Of a stretch of 64,000 bases of DNA, positions 26,459 to 34,382 are shown in pieces (the stretch's first letter is position 1; each line of letters opens with the position of its first letter). The notes under the pieces were generated by a model. That model saw nothing but the letters and a program-made list of their open reading frames with translations, did no database searches and was not told where the DNA came from. The DNA is taken from positions 3,887,001 through 3,951,000 of the forward strand of contig NZ_CP010407.1 in the NCBI RefSeq assembly GCF_000830005.1, given 5' to 3'. The position numbers and the translations under genes were made by a program. Source of the DNA: Streptomyces vietnamensis. Its GTDB lineage: Bacteria; Actinomycetota; Actinomycetes; Streptomycetales; Streptomycetaceae.

Positions 26459-26650
26459 ATGGGCTGGACGCACGACTACGGTGACACGACAGCACGCGAC
26501 CGCCGCTCGGCCACGGGGCCGGGCTCCCGCGAGAGGGGCGGCTCGCCGGAGCAGGGCCCCGCGGTGCCGGGGGTGGGGATCTCGCGCATCCTGCGACGCC
26601 GGGCCCGCTGGGTCTCGGCCCGGCTGCGGCACCCCAGAGACACCGCGTAA
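26459..26650 (+). CDS. Possible small basic protein (63 residues)
   Basis: Begins MGWTHDYGDTTARDRR and ends with an Arg-rich segment (ISRILRRRARWVSARLRHP). A GAGGT lies immediately before the ATG, which is too close to be a good ribosome site, and AGAGG lies a little further away. It fills the gap between the hydrolase and the opposing protease gene. I recognise no family; it may not be real. Confidence 0.3.
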   Translation: MGWTHDYGDTTARDRRSATGPGSRERGGSPEQGPAVPGVGISRILRRRARWVSARLRHPRDTA

Positions 26651-26669
26651 CGCTTCGTAGAGCGAGGGC

Positions 26670-27869
26670 TCAGAGGGCGCAGGACTGGGTGTCGACCTGC
26701 TGGTCGGCGGTCCGGCCCTGCTCGATGTCCTCGCGGATCTCGTCGACCGTCAGGGCGTATCCGGTGTTCGCGTCGTCGAGGGAGCGGGCGAAGATCACGC
26801 CGTACACCTTGCCGTCCTCGGTGAGGAGCGGGCCGCCGGAGTTGCCCTGGCGGACCGTCGCGTACAGCGAGTACACGTCCCTGCGCACCTCGCCGCGGTG
26901 GTAGATGTCGGGGCCCTTGGCGCTGATGCGGCCCCGCACGCGGGCGGAGCGCACGTCGTACGAGCCGTTCTCCGGGAATCCGGCGACGATCGCGTCGTCG
27001 CCGCTGCGGGCGTCCTCTTCGGTGAAGGGCAGCGGCGTGGCCTTGAGGCCCGGCACGTCCAGGACGGCGATGTCGCGCTGCCAGTCGTAGAGGACGACCT
27101 TGGCGTCGTAGAGCTTGCCCTCGCCGCCTATCTGGACGGTCGGTTCGTCGACGCCGCCGACGACGTGGGCGTTGGTCATGATGCGGCGGTCGGCGAAGAC
27201 GAAGCCGGTGCCTTCGAGGACCTTGCCGCAGCTCTGCGCGGTGCCGACGACCTTCACGATGGAGTGCTGCGCGCGGGCGGCGACCGGGCTGTCGGCGAGC
27301 GCCGGGTCGGGCGGGGTGACCGGGGTGATCGGCTCGTTCGCGAAGGGGCTGAAGACCTGGGGGAAGCCGCTGCGGGCCAGGGTGGAGCTGAAGTCGTCGA
27401 ACCAGCCGGAGGCCTGATCCGGCATCACCTGCTCCACGCCGAGCAGCACCTTGGAGTTCCGCACCTCCTTGCCCAGGGTGGGCAGCGAGGTGCGGGCGAG
27501 GGCGGAGCCGATCAGCCAGGCCACGAGGAGCATCGCGACGACGTTGACGAGGGCGCCGCCGGTGGCGTCCAGGGCGCGGGCCGGGGACCAGGTGATGTGG
27601 CGGCGCAGCTTGTTGCCGAGGTGGGTGGTGAAGGCCTGGCCGACGGAGGCGCAGACGATGACCACCATCACGAAGACGACGGTGGCCGCGCTCGAGACCT
27701 CGCTGTTGTCGGTCAGCTGGTCCCAGAGGACCGGGAGCAGCAGAACGGCGACGAGGCCGCCGCCGAGGAAGCCGATCACCGACAGGATGCCGACCACGAA
27801 CCCCTGGCGGTAACCGATGATCGCGAACCACACGGCGCCGAGCAGCAACAGGATGTCCAGCACGTTCAC
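26670..27869 (-). CDS. marP: MarP-family membrane serine protease (CvpA plus trypsin-like domain)
   Basis: A 399-residue protein. Four N-terminal helices (about residues 4-125) form a CvpA-like domain; residues about 195-395 form an extracytoplasmic chymotrypsin-fold protease with triad His235 (MTNAHVV), Asp266 (WQRDIAVL) and Ser344 (QGNSGGPL). Cys214 and Cys397 could form the redox-sensitive disulfide known in mycobacterial MarP, which is needed for acid and oxidative resistance. It is followed on the same strand by the Nudix gene, after a 79-base gap upstream, so the Nudix and protease genes may be co-transcribed. Confidence 0.93.
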   Translation of the reverse strand: MNVLDILLLLGAVWFAIIGYRQGFVVGILSVIGFLGGGLVAVLLLPVLWDQLTDNSEVSSAATVVFVMVVIVCASVGQAFTTHLGNKLRRHITWSPARALDATGGALVNVVAMLLVAWLIGSALARTSLPTLGKEVRNSKVLLGVEQVMPDQASGWFDDFSSTLARSGFPQVFSPFANEPITPVTPPDPALADSPVAARAQHSIVKVVGTAQSCGKVLEGTGFVFADRRIMTNAHVVGGVDEPTVQIGGEGKLYDAKVVLYDWQRDIAVLDVPGLKATPLPFTEEDARSGDDAIVAGFPENGSYDVRSARVRGRISAKGPDIYHRGEVRRDVYSLYATVRQGNSGGPLLTEDGKVYGVIFARSLDDANTGYALTVDEIREDIEQGRTADQQVDTQSCAL

Positions 27870-27948
27870 CGTCAGTAGCCTCGCAGATTCGTTTCCGGTC
27901 GCCCGGGGTCGGTCGGTCCGCCCGAGGGCCGGCCCGGGGATCAGCCTG

Positions 27949-28653
27949 TCATGAGCGCCAGTCGAGCGGGACCTTCTTGGACCGGTCCCAGGGGCGCTCC
28001 CAGCCCGCGAAGTGGAGCAGCTTGTCGATGACGCCGGCCGTGAAACCCCAGACCAGAGCGGATGCGACGAGGAACGCGGGGCCTTCGTGGCCGAGCGGGT
28101 GCACGGCGGTCGCGCGGTTCGCGGGGTCCGTGAGATCCGCCACGGGGACGGTGAAGACGCGGGCGGTCTCGCCGGGGTCGACGACGCCGACCGGGCTGGG
28201 GTCGCGCCACCAGCCGAGGACGGGGGTGACGACGAAGCCGCTGACCGGGATGTAGAGCTGGGGCAGCACCCCGAAGAGCTGGACGCCCCGCGGGTCGAGG
28301 CCGGTCTCCTCCTGGGCCTCGCGCAGGGCGGCGCGCAGCAGCCCGCCGTCCGCCGGGTCGCCGTCCTCGGGGTCGAGGGCGCCGCCGGGGAAGGAGGGCT
28401 GTCCGGCGTGCGAGCGGAGGCTGCCGGCCCGCTCCATGAGCAGCAGCTCCGGTCCGCGCTCGCCCTCGCCGAAGAGGACGAGGACGGCGGACTGGCGGCC
28501 GTCGCCGCTCTCGGGCGGCAGGAAGCGGCTCAGCTGCTCGGGCCGGACCGTGCGGGCCACCCGGTCGACGGGCCCGAGCCACTCGGGCAGCCCGTCCCTG
28601 CTGAGCAGCCCGGCCGTGCCGGGCCCGTGGATCTCTTCGTCAGTGCGCGTCAT
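27949..28653 (-). CDS. CoA pyrophosphatase-like Nudix hydrolase
   Basis: A 234-residue Nudix protein. LRSHAGQPSFPGGALDP followed by ALREAQEETGLDP is the extended Nudix box of the CoA diphosphatase group (NudL/YeaB), which cleaves CoA to phosphopantetheine and adenosine bisphosphate. The box carries the metal-binding Glu residues (REAQEE). The ATG at 28653 has GGGGG upstream; an earlier ATG adds 7 residues. A nine-copy 15-bp repeat lies immediately upstream. Confidence 0.88.
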   Translation of the reverse strand: MTRTDEEIHGPGTAGLLSRDGLPEWLGPVDRVARTVRPEQLSRFLPPESGDGRQSAVLVLFGEGERGPELLLMERAGSLRSHAGQPSFPGGALDPEDGDPADGGLLRAALREAQEETGLDPRGVQLFGVLPQLYIPVSGFVVTPVLGWWRDPSPVGVVDPGETARVFTVPVADLTDPANRATAVHPLGHEGPAFLVASALVWGFTAGVIDKLLHFAGWERPWDRSKKVPLDWRS

Positions 28654-28688
28654 GGGCACCCCCGTGGTTCTCAACGCGATCGATGGAC

Positions 28689-28823
28689 GGGTTCGTTCCC
28701 GGCAGGTTCGCTCCCGGCGGGTTCACTCCCGGCGGGTTCACTCCCGATGGGTTCGGTCCCGGCGGGTTCACTCCCGATGGGTTCGGTCCCGGCGGGTTCA
28801 CTCCCGGCGGGTTCGCTCCCGGC
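28689..28823. repeat. Nine-copy 15-bp minisatellite between nth and the Nudix gene
   Basis: Units of GGGTTCRCTCCCGGC or GGGTTCGGTCCCGAT at an exact 15-base period (nine copies). The array lies just after the nth stop (28831, minus strand) and just before the Nudix start. Because 15 is a multiple of three, it stays open in several frames on both strands. Confidence 0.95.
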
Positions 28824-28830
28824 GGCGGGC

Positions 28831-29769
28831 TCAGACGTCGCCGTCCGACGAGGCGCCGCCGCCGAGCGGGGGCGCCGGGCGGCCCGGGTAGTCGGCCGGC
28901 GGGTTGAGCCGCTGGCCGGGGAAGCCGCCCTTCTCGTACTTGAGCAGCTTCTTCGCCTTCTCGGGGTCGGTCTCGCCCTCTCCGTACGAGGGGCAGAGGG
29001 GAGCGATCGGGCAGGCGCCACAGGCGGGCTTGCGGGCGTGGCAGATCCGGCGGCCGTGGAAGATCACCCGGTGCGAGAGCATCGTCCACTCGCTCTTCGG
29101 GAAGATCGTGGCGACCTCGGCCTCGATCTTCACCGGGTCGTCGGACTCGGTCCACCGCCAGCGCCGGGCGAGGCGCATGAAGTGGGTGTCGACGGTGATG
29201 CCGGGGACCCCGAAGGCGTTGCCGAGGACGACGAAGGCGGTCTTGCGGCCGACGCCGGGGAGCTTGACGAGGTCCTCCAGGCGGCCGGGGACCTCACCGT
29301 CGAAGTCGTCCCTGAGGGCGGCGGCCAGGCCCATGATCGACTTGGTCTTGGCGCGGAAGAAGCCGGTCGGCCGGATCAGCTCCTCGACCTCCTCGGGCAC
29401 GGCGGCGGCGAGGTCCTCGGGCGTGGGGTACTTCGCGAAGAGGGCGGGGGTGGTCTGGTTGACCCGCAGGTCGGTGGTCTGCGCGGAGAGGACCGTGGCG
29501 ACGAGCAGCTCGAAGGAGTTGCGGAAGTCGAGCTCCGGGTGGGCGTACGGGTAGACCTCGGCCAGTTCGCGGTTGATCCGGCGCGCCCGGCGGACCATCG
29601 CTAGCCGCGACTCGGGCTTGGCGGACCTGACGGACCCGGCGGGCTTCACGACATTCCGTTTTGCACCCTTTGCCTGTTTCGACACGCCGTGTTCGCCCAC
29701 AGCGGAATTACCTTCGGCCGACACTCTTTCAGCCCCCTTGGCCTGCGCTCTCACCGGCGAGTTGGACAC
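28831..29769 (-). CDS. nth: Endonuclease III (DNA glycosylase/AP lyase)
   Basis: A base-excision repair enzyme for oxidised pyrimidines. The helix-hairpin-helix reads LPGVGRKTA with the catalytic Lys, VDTHFMRL carries the catalytic Asp, and the 4Fe-4S cluster is [17 protein letters not shown]. The start is uncertain: the GTG at 29769 gives 312 residues with a basic extension, while an ATG at 29598 begins just before conserved sequence ([18 protein letters not shown]). The extension resembles the basic leaders of other streptomycete copies, so the long form is kept. It is divergent from crp. Confidence 0.94.
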   Translation of the reverse strand: MSNSPVRAQAKGAERVSAEGNSAVGEHGVSKQAKGAKRNVVKPAGSVRSAKPESRLAMVRRARRINRELAEVYPYAHPELDFRNSFELLVATVLSAQTTDLRVNQTTPALFAKYPTPEDLAAAVPEEVEELIRPTGFFRAKTKSIMGLAAALRDDFDGEVPGRLEDLVKLPGVGRKTAFVVLGNAFGVPGITVDTHFMRLARRWRWTESDDPVKIEAEVATIFPKSEWTMLSHRVIFHGRRICHARKPACGACPIAPLCPSYGEGETDPEKAKKLLKYEKGGFPGQRLNPPADYPGRPAPPLGGGASSDGDV

Positions 29770-29875
29770 CCGGCCAGCCTAGGCGCCGCTGCCGACATCC
29801 GCCCCGGGCGTGGCCGATCGGAGCCCGTTCGGGCCCCTGACGTACGACCGGGCGGTTCGGTACGTCAAACTTGTT

Positions 29876-29889
29876 GTGATTGATCGCAC
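29876..29889. promoter_or_regulatory. Putative Crp-binding site upstream of crp
   Basis: GTGATTGATCGCAC fits the Streptomyces Crp pattern GTG-N6-GNCAC except for one base (C for G). It lies 66 bases before the crp start, in the nth-crp divergent region, and could mediate autoregulation. Confidence 0.4.
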
Positions 29890-29954
29890 TGTTTTGTGCG
29901 TCCGGCATCATGGGACCCAGGTCCTTTGAGCAGGTCGACAGTAGGAGAGAACTC

Positions 29955-30629
29955 GTGGACGACGTTCTGCGGCGCGCCCCGCTCTTCGCGGCGCTCGATG
30001 ACGAGCAGGCCGCCGAGCTGCGCGCCTCGATGAGTGAGGCGACGCTCGCCCGTGGCGACGCGCTCTTCCACGAGGGCGACCCCGGTGACCGCCTGTACGT
30101 GGTGACCGAGGGCAAGGTGAAGCTGCACCGCACCTCCCCCGACGGCCGCGAGAACATGCTGGCCGTCCTCGGCCCGGGCGAGCTCATCGGTGAGCTGTCC
30201 CTCTTCGACCCGGGTCCGCGCACCGCCACGGCGACCGCGCTGACCGAGGTCAAGCTGCTCGGTCTCGGCCACGGCGACCTCCAGCCCTGGCTGAACGCCC
30301 GCCCCGAGGTGGCCACCGCGCTGCTGCGCGCCGTCGCCCGCCGGCTGCGCAAGACCAACGACCAGATGTCCGACCTGGTCTTCTCCGACGTCCCGGGCCG
30401 TGTCGCCCGCGCGCTCCTCGACCTGTCGCGCCGCTTCGGCGTGCAGTCGGAGGAGGGCATCCACGTCGTCCACGACCTCACCCAGGAGGAGCTGGCCCAG
30501 CTGGTCGGCGCCTCCCGCGAGACGGTCAACAAGGCGCTCGCCGACTTCGCCCAGCGCGGCTGGCTGCGCCTGGAGGCCCGCGCCGTGATCCTGCTCGACG
30601 TGGAGCGCCTCGCGAAGCGCTCGCGCTAG
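29955..30629 (+). CDS. crp: Cyclic-AMP receptor protein family regulator Crp
   Basis: A 224-residue CRP/FNR regulator, matching in my memory S. coelicolor Crp (SCO3571), which controls germination and antibiotic production. The cNMP domain covers about residues 10-125 (HEGDPGDRLYVVTEGKVKL; phosphate-binding loop GELIGELSLFDPGPRTATATA). A dimerisation helix follows, and the helix-turn-helix is TQEELAQLVGASRETVNKAL. The GTG at 29955 (VDDVLRRAPLF) is chosen for GTAGGAGAG upstream and agreement with the known protein; longer frames are not supported. Confidence 0.97.
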   Translation: MDDVLRRAPLFAALDDEQAAELRASMSEATLARGDALFHEGDPGDRLYVVTEGKVKLHRTSPDGRENMLAVLGPGELIGELSLFDPGPRTATATALTEVKLLGLGHGDLQPWLNARPEVATALLRAVARRLRKTNDQMSDLVFSDVPGRVARALLDLSRRFGVQSEEGIHVVHDLTQEELAQLVGASRETVNKALADFAQRGWLRLEARAVILLDVERLAKRSR

Positions 30630-30639
30630 TACCAAGGCA

Positions 30640-30687
30640 TACGCGGAAGGCCGCCCCGGTCCGACGACCGGGGCGGCCTTCCGCGTA
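30640..30687. terminator. Bidirectional terminator between crp and the SPFH gene
   Basis: Perfect 22-bp inverted repeat (starting TACGCGGAAGGCCGCCCC) with a 4-base loop. It is placed 10 bases past the crp stop and 11 bases past the stop of the convergent SPFH gene, so it should serve both. Confidence 0.92.
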
Positions 30688-30698
30688 CGACGGGACGG

Positions 30699-31583
30699 TC
30701 AGCGCTTCGAGCCGTCCACGATCACCGGGGCGGAACCGCCGCTCCCGCAGGGCACCGCGTAGACCGGGTTCTTCGCCGCGGCCTCCTTGTACGCGTCGAT
30801 GCACTGGTTCATCAGGACCTTGTCCGTCAGCGAGTCGTTGAGGATCTTGTTCGCGCGGGCGATGCCCTCCGCCTCGATGCGGCGCCGGTCGGCCTCGGCC
30901 TTGGCGGTACGGGAGGCCTCGATGGCCCGCTCGGTGGCCTGCTCCTGCTGGATCTTGCGGTCGATCTGGCCCTGGAGGGCGTCCGAGGGCTTCACGTTCC
31001 GCAGGTTGACCGTGGTCACGTCGATGCCGCGCGGCGCCAGGCGCTCCTTGATCAGGGCCCCGATCTCGGCGTTGATCCCCTCACGGTCGGAGGCGTAGCC
31101 CTCCACGCTGGTGTGGCGGGCGAAGACGTTCCGGACGATCTCACGACTGTCCGGGTAGACCAGCCGCTGCTGGATGGCGTCCTCGCTGCCCGCCAGCTTG
31201 TAGAGCTCGACGGCCTTGGCCTGGTCGACGGACCACTTCACCGTCAGCTCGGCGTACATGACACCGCCCTGCGAGGAGCGGACCTCGACCACGTCCTTGT
31301 CGGAGAGGTTGAGGTCGACCGGGCGGGTGGAGAAGGTCGTGACGTCGGTGAACGGCGACTTCACGTGCATGCCCGAGGTCATCGGCTCCCCCACCTTGCC
31401 GAAGGCGACCGGCACGCCGACCTCGTACGCGCTGATCACGTACGTCATGCTCGCGACCAGCGAGAAGAGGCCGGCCAGGAGCGCACCGGCGGCGCCCCAC
31501 TTCAGCCCCGTGGAGTCATTGGCGCGGCCGACGAAAAAGAGCACCACTGCGGTGATGACCAGCAGGATGGCTATGACGAACAC
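30699..31583 (-). CDS. SPFH/Band 7 (prohibitin-like) membrane protein
   Basis: A 294-residue protein with two N-terminal helices (FVIAILLVITAVVLFFVG, then WGAAGALLAGLFSLVASMTY) and an SPFH domain (about residues 50-220; SAYEVGVPVAFGKVGEPMTS, VRNVFARHTSVEGYASDREG). A charged coiled-coil region follows (QIDRKIQQEQATERAIEA ending AEADRRRIEAEG). Such proteins oligomerise at the membrane and organise microdomains or proteases. The C-terminus has a Cys and a short polar tail. It is monocistronic and shares a terminator with crp. Confidence 0.88.
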   Translation of the reverse strand: MFVIAILLVITAVVLFFVGRANDSTGLKWGAAGALLAGLFSLVASMTYVISAYEVGVPVAFGKVGEPMTSGMHVKSPFTDVTTFSTRPVDLNLSDKDVVEVRSSQGGVMYAELTVKWSVDQAKAVELYKLAGSEDAIQQRLVYPDSREIVRNVFARHTSVEGYASDREGINAEIGALIKERLAPRGIDVTTVNLRNVKPSDALQGQIDRKIQQEQATERAIEASRTAKAEADRRRIEAEGIARANKILNDSLTDKVLMNQCIDAYKEAAAKNPVYAVPCGSGGSAPVIVDGSKR

Positions 31584-31680
31584 GGGCGTTCCCCCCGAAA
31601 GCTACGACCAGAAGTAAGCGGAGCGTAAAGCACGGGTCAGGAACGCCAGAAGGCCGGGGGCACGCTCGGGACAGGATCGT

Positions 31681-31781
31681 GACGACAGCCCGGCGCACCC
31701 CGAAAAACGACCGCCCGGCACACCCCAAAGACGACTGCCCGGCGCACCCCCGAAAGACGACCGCCCGGCACGCCCCGGAAG
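31681..31781. repeat. Four-copy ~25-bp tandem repeat
   Basis: Units of ACGACNGCCCGGCRCACCCC plus a GAAAG tail, 24-26 bp each. The array lies between the SPFH start and the MBL stop and ends 8 bases from the MBL stop codon. Confidence 0.88.
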
Positions 31782-31788
31782 ACAGGCC

Positions 31789-32619
31789 CTAGATCAGGCC
31801 CCGCTCCCTCAGGTACTCCAGCTGCGCCCGTACGGACAGCTCGGCCGCCGGCCACAGCGAGCGGTCCACGTCCGCGTACACATGGGCGACGACCTCGGCC
31901 GCCGTCCGGTGTCCGGCCCCGACCGCCGTCTCGACCTGCGCGAGCCGGCTGGCCCGGTGCGCCAGGTAGAACTCCACGGCCCCCTGCGCGTCCTCCAGGA
32001 CCGGCCCGTGCCCCGGCAGGACCGTGTGCACCCCGTCGTCGACGGTCAGCGAACGGAGCCGCCGCAGCGAGTCCAGGTAGTCCCCGAGCCGCCCGTCCGG
32101 GTGCGCGACCATCGTCGTCCCGCGCCCCAGGACCGTGTCGCCCGTCAGCACCGCCCGGTCGGCCGGCAGGTGGAAGGAGAGCGAGTCCGAAGTGTGGCCC
32201 GGCGTCGGGACGACCCGCAGCTCAAGACCGCCGACCGTCACCACGTCCCCCGCGCCGAGGCCCTCGTCGCCGAGCCGCAGCGCCGGATCGAGGGCCCGCA
32301 CCGCCGTCCCGGTCAGCTCCGCGAAGCGGCCCGCGCCCTCCGCGTGGTCCGGGTGGCCGTGGGTCAGCAGGGTCAGCGCGATCCGCTTGCCGAGCTTCTC
32401 GGCCGTGTCGACCACATGACGCAGATGGCCCTCGTCGAGCGGGCCCGGGTCGACGACGACGGCGAGGCCGGAGCCGGGCTCGGAGAGCAGCCAGGTGTTG
32501 GTGCCGTCGAGGGTCATCGCGGACGGGTTCGGCGCCAGGACGTTCACGGCGCGCTCGGTCGCGGGCCCGGAGACCACGAATCCGCGCGGCTGGCCCGGCA
32601 GGGCGGCGGCGTCGCTCAT
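31789..32619 (-). CDS. Metallo-beta-lactamase-fold hydrolase (LACTB2-like)
   Basis: A 276-residue MBL-fold protein with THGHPDHAEG (first metal motif), PTPGHTSDSLSFHL, LTGDTVLG and LPGHGP, all of the metal-binding motifs. The C-terminal winged-helix-like segment (AEVVAHVYADVDRSLWPAAE) matches LACTB2-type enzymes, some of which are endoribonucleases; others act on thioesters. Its ATG overlaps the stop of the upstream Nudix gene by 4 bases, so the two are co-translated. Confidence 0.9.
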   Translation of the reverse strand: MSDAAALPGQPRGFVVSGPATERAVNVLAPNPSAMTLDGTNTWLLSEPGSGLAVVVDPGPLDEGHLRHVVDTAEKLGKRIALTLLTHGHPDHAEGAGRFAELTGTAVRALDPALRLGDEGLGAGDVVTVGGLELRVVPTPGHTSDSLSFHLPADRAVLTGDTVLGRGTTMVAHPDGRLGDYLDSLRRLRSLTVDDGVHTVLPGHGPVLEDAQGAVEFYLAHRASRLAQVETAVGAGHRTAAEVVAHVYADVDRSLWPAAELSVRAQLEYLRERGLI

Positions 32620-33548
32620 CGCTCACCCCCGGCGTTCCCGGCGTTGCCGGTGTTCACGGCGTCCCCGGCGGGGATGACCTTGGTGAACTCCTCGTGCCCC
32701 GGCCAGCTCAGCACCAGCTCGTCGCCCTCCAGGCGCGCCTGTGCGAGCACGGGGGCCATGTCCTGCTCCCCGGCCGCCGCAAGGGCTTCGGTGGCCGTCC
32801 CGTACGGCTCCAGGGTGCGCAGGGTCGAGATCGTCGGCGGCATCATCGTCAGCTCGCCCCGGTCGTAGCCCGCCGCGGCCTCCGCCGGACGGATCCAGAC
32901 CGTGCGGTCCGCCTCCCCGGAGACGTCCCGGGTGCGCTGGCCGGCCGGGAGCGCCGCCACGAAGAACCAGGTGTCGTACCGGCGCTGCTCGAACTCCGGG
33001 GTGATCCAGCGGGCCCACGCGCCGAGCAGGTCGGAGCGCAGGACGAGCCCGCGCCGGTCGAGGAAGTCGGCGAAGGACAGCTCGCGGGCGACGAGCGCCG
33101 CCCGGTCCCGCTCCCAGTCCTCGCCGGTCGTGTCGCCGACGACGCCGTCCTCGGTCTCCCCGGCGAGCAGCACGCCCGCTTCCTCGAACGTCTCGCGCAC
33201 GGCGGCGCAGACCACGGCCTGGGCCTGCGCGGGGTCGTCGAGGCCGAGCCGGGCCGCCCACGTCTCCAGGGACGGGCCCGCCCAGCGCACCGGCTGCTCG
33301 TCGCGCGGGTCGACGCCGCCGCCGGGATAGGCGTACGCACCACCCGCGAAGGCCATCGAGGTGCGGCGGCGCAGCATGTGGACGTCGGGCCCCGCGGCCC
33401 CGTCCCGCAGGAGCAGGACGGTGGCGGCGCGCCGGGGCGCCACCGGGGTGAGCTCACCGGCGGCGAGGGCGCGGATGCGGTCGGGCCACTCCGCCGGGTA
33501 CCACTGGCCGTTCGACTGCTTCGTCTGCTTCGGCTGACCATTCGACAT
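32616..33548 (-). CDS. Nudix hydrolase, NUDT19/RU2-like
   Basis: A 310-residue Nudix protein. The box is split by a long insert: AYAYPGGGVDPRDE, then about 40 residues, then AAVRETFEEAGVLL, an arrangement typical of the NUDT19-like group (CoA-ester hydrolases). The N-terminus has a Gln/Lys-rich leader (SNGQPKQTKQSNGQW). The catalytic REtFEEaG residues are intact. It is first in an operon with the MBL gene. Substrate is inferred only from the family. Confidence 0.88.
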   Translation of the reverse strand: MSNGQPKQTKQSNGQWYPAEWPDRIRALAAGELTPVAPRRAATVLLLRDGAAGPDVHMLRRRTSMAFAGGAYAYPGGGVDPRDEQPVRWAGPSLETWAARLGLDDPAQAQAVVCAAVRETFEEAGVLLAGETEDGVVGDTTGEDWERDRAALVARELSFADFLDRRGLVLRSDLLGAWARWITPEFEQRRYDTWFFVAALPAGQRTRDVSGEADRTVWIRPAEAAAGYDRGELTMMPPTISTLRTLEPYGTATEALAAAGEQDMAPVLAQARLEGDELVLSWPGHEEFTKVIPAGDAVNTGNAGNAGGER

Positions 33549-33582
33549 GGCCGGATGCTATGCGCAAGCATCGGAATGCACG

Positions 33583-33618
33583 AGAGCCGGTTTCCCACGC
33601 CTGTGGAAAACCGGCTCT
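33583..33618 (-). terminator. Hairpin terminator after the RidA gene
   Basis: A 16-bp stem (AGAGCCGGTTTCCCAC, one mismatch) with a 4-base loop. It lies 17 bases past the ridA stop and ahead of the Nudix gene. Confidence 0.8.
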
Positions 33619-33634
33619 GCGCGTCCTCGGGATG

Positions 33635-34105
33635 TCAGGCCTCGACGAGCTCGACCTGGACCTCGACCTCGACCGGCGCGTCGAGCGGCAGCACGGCCAC
33701 GCCGACGGCGCTGCGGGCGTGCACGCCCTTCTCGCCGAGGATCTCGCCGAGCAGCTCGCTGGCGCCGTTGATGACGGCGGGCTGGCCGGTGAAGTCGGCG
33801 GCGGAGGCGACGAAGCCGACGACCTTCACGACGCGCTTGATGCGGTCGAGGTCACCGGCGACCGACTTCACGGCCGCGAGGGCGTTGAGCGCGCAGGTGG
33901 CGGCGAGCTGCTTGGCCTCCTCCGGCGTGACCTCGGCGCCGACCTTGCCGGTCACCGGGAGCTTGCCCGCCACCATCGGGAGCTGGCCCGAGGTGTACAC
34001 GTACACGCCGGACTGCACGGCCGGCTGGTAGGACGCGAGCGGCGGCACGACCTCGGGCAGGGTCAGGCCGAGCTCGGCGATCCGCGCCTCGACGGCCCCG
34101 CTCAC
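33635..34105 (-). CDS. ridA: RidA-family (YjgF) enamine/imine deaminase-like protein
   Basis: A 156-residue YjgF-like protein: YQPAVQSGVYVYTSGQLPMV near the N-terminus, the central AATCALNALAAVKSVAGDLD, and ARSAVGVAVLPLDAPVEVEV at the end. The longer loop form (about 150 residues rather than 130) belongs to a RidA subgroup in which the catalytic Arg is often replaced; I see no Arg at the usual C-terminal CRAxVGV position (here HARSAVGV keeps an Arg). The GTG overlaps the stop of the DUF4177 gene (GTGA). Confidence 0.88.
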   Translation of the reverse strand: MSGAVEARIAELGLTLPEVVPPLASYQPAVQSGVYVYTSGQLPMVAGKLPVTGKVGAEVTPEEAKQLAATCALNALAAVKSVAGDLDRIKRVVKVVGFVASAADFTGQPAVINGASELLGEILGEKGVHARSAVGVAVLPLDAPVEVEVQVELVEA

Positions 34106-34260
34106 GACTTGGCCCGCTTCAGGTAGGCCACGAGCTGCTCGGGGTTGTTCGGCCCGGGCACGACCTGGACGAGCTCCCAGCCGTCCTCGCCCCAGGTGTC
34201 CAGAATCTGCTTGGTCGCGTGCACCAGAAGCGGCACCGTGACGTACTCCCACTTGGTCAT
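34102..34260 (-). CDS. DUF4177-type small protein
   Basis: A 52-residue protein starting MTKWEYVTVPLLVHATKQIL and containing WGEDGWELVQVVPG, the DUF4177 signature. No enzymatic role is known. There is no good ribosome site, but TACAGT lies 7 bases before the ATG, so the transcript may be leaderless. It is the first gene of a two-gene operon with ridA and is divergent from the first ArsA-like gene. Confidence 0.85.
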   Translation of the reverse strand: MTKWEYVTVPLLVHATKQILDTWGEDGWELVQVVPGPNNPEQLVAYLKRAKS

Positions 34261-34369
34261 GGGCCCGACTGTATCCGCTGTCGCGGGGCTCCTCTCCGAG
34301 GCGGCCCCCACGGGCCCCCTAGGGGGCTTCTCCGGGGCGGCCTCCTGATTGCGCGCGGCCGCCAGTGGT

Positions 34370-34382
34370 TAGGCTCGACAGC
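34370..34382 (+). promoter_or_regulatory. Likely leaderless promoter (-10) for the ArsA-like pair
   Basis: TAGGCT at 34370-34375 lies 7 bases before the GTG at 34383, which places transcription initiation at about the start codon. No ribosome site is present. Confidence 0.5.

Noticed and set aside
28683..28907. Open frame encoding Phe-Gly-Pro repeats across the 15-bp minisatellite
   Set aside because: The frame is open only because the repeat length is divisible by three; it has no ribosome site and ends in Arg-rich antisense of nth.
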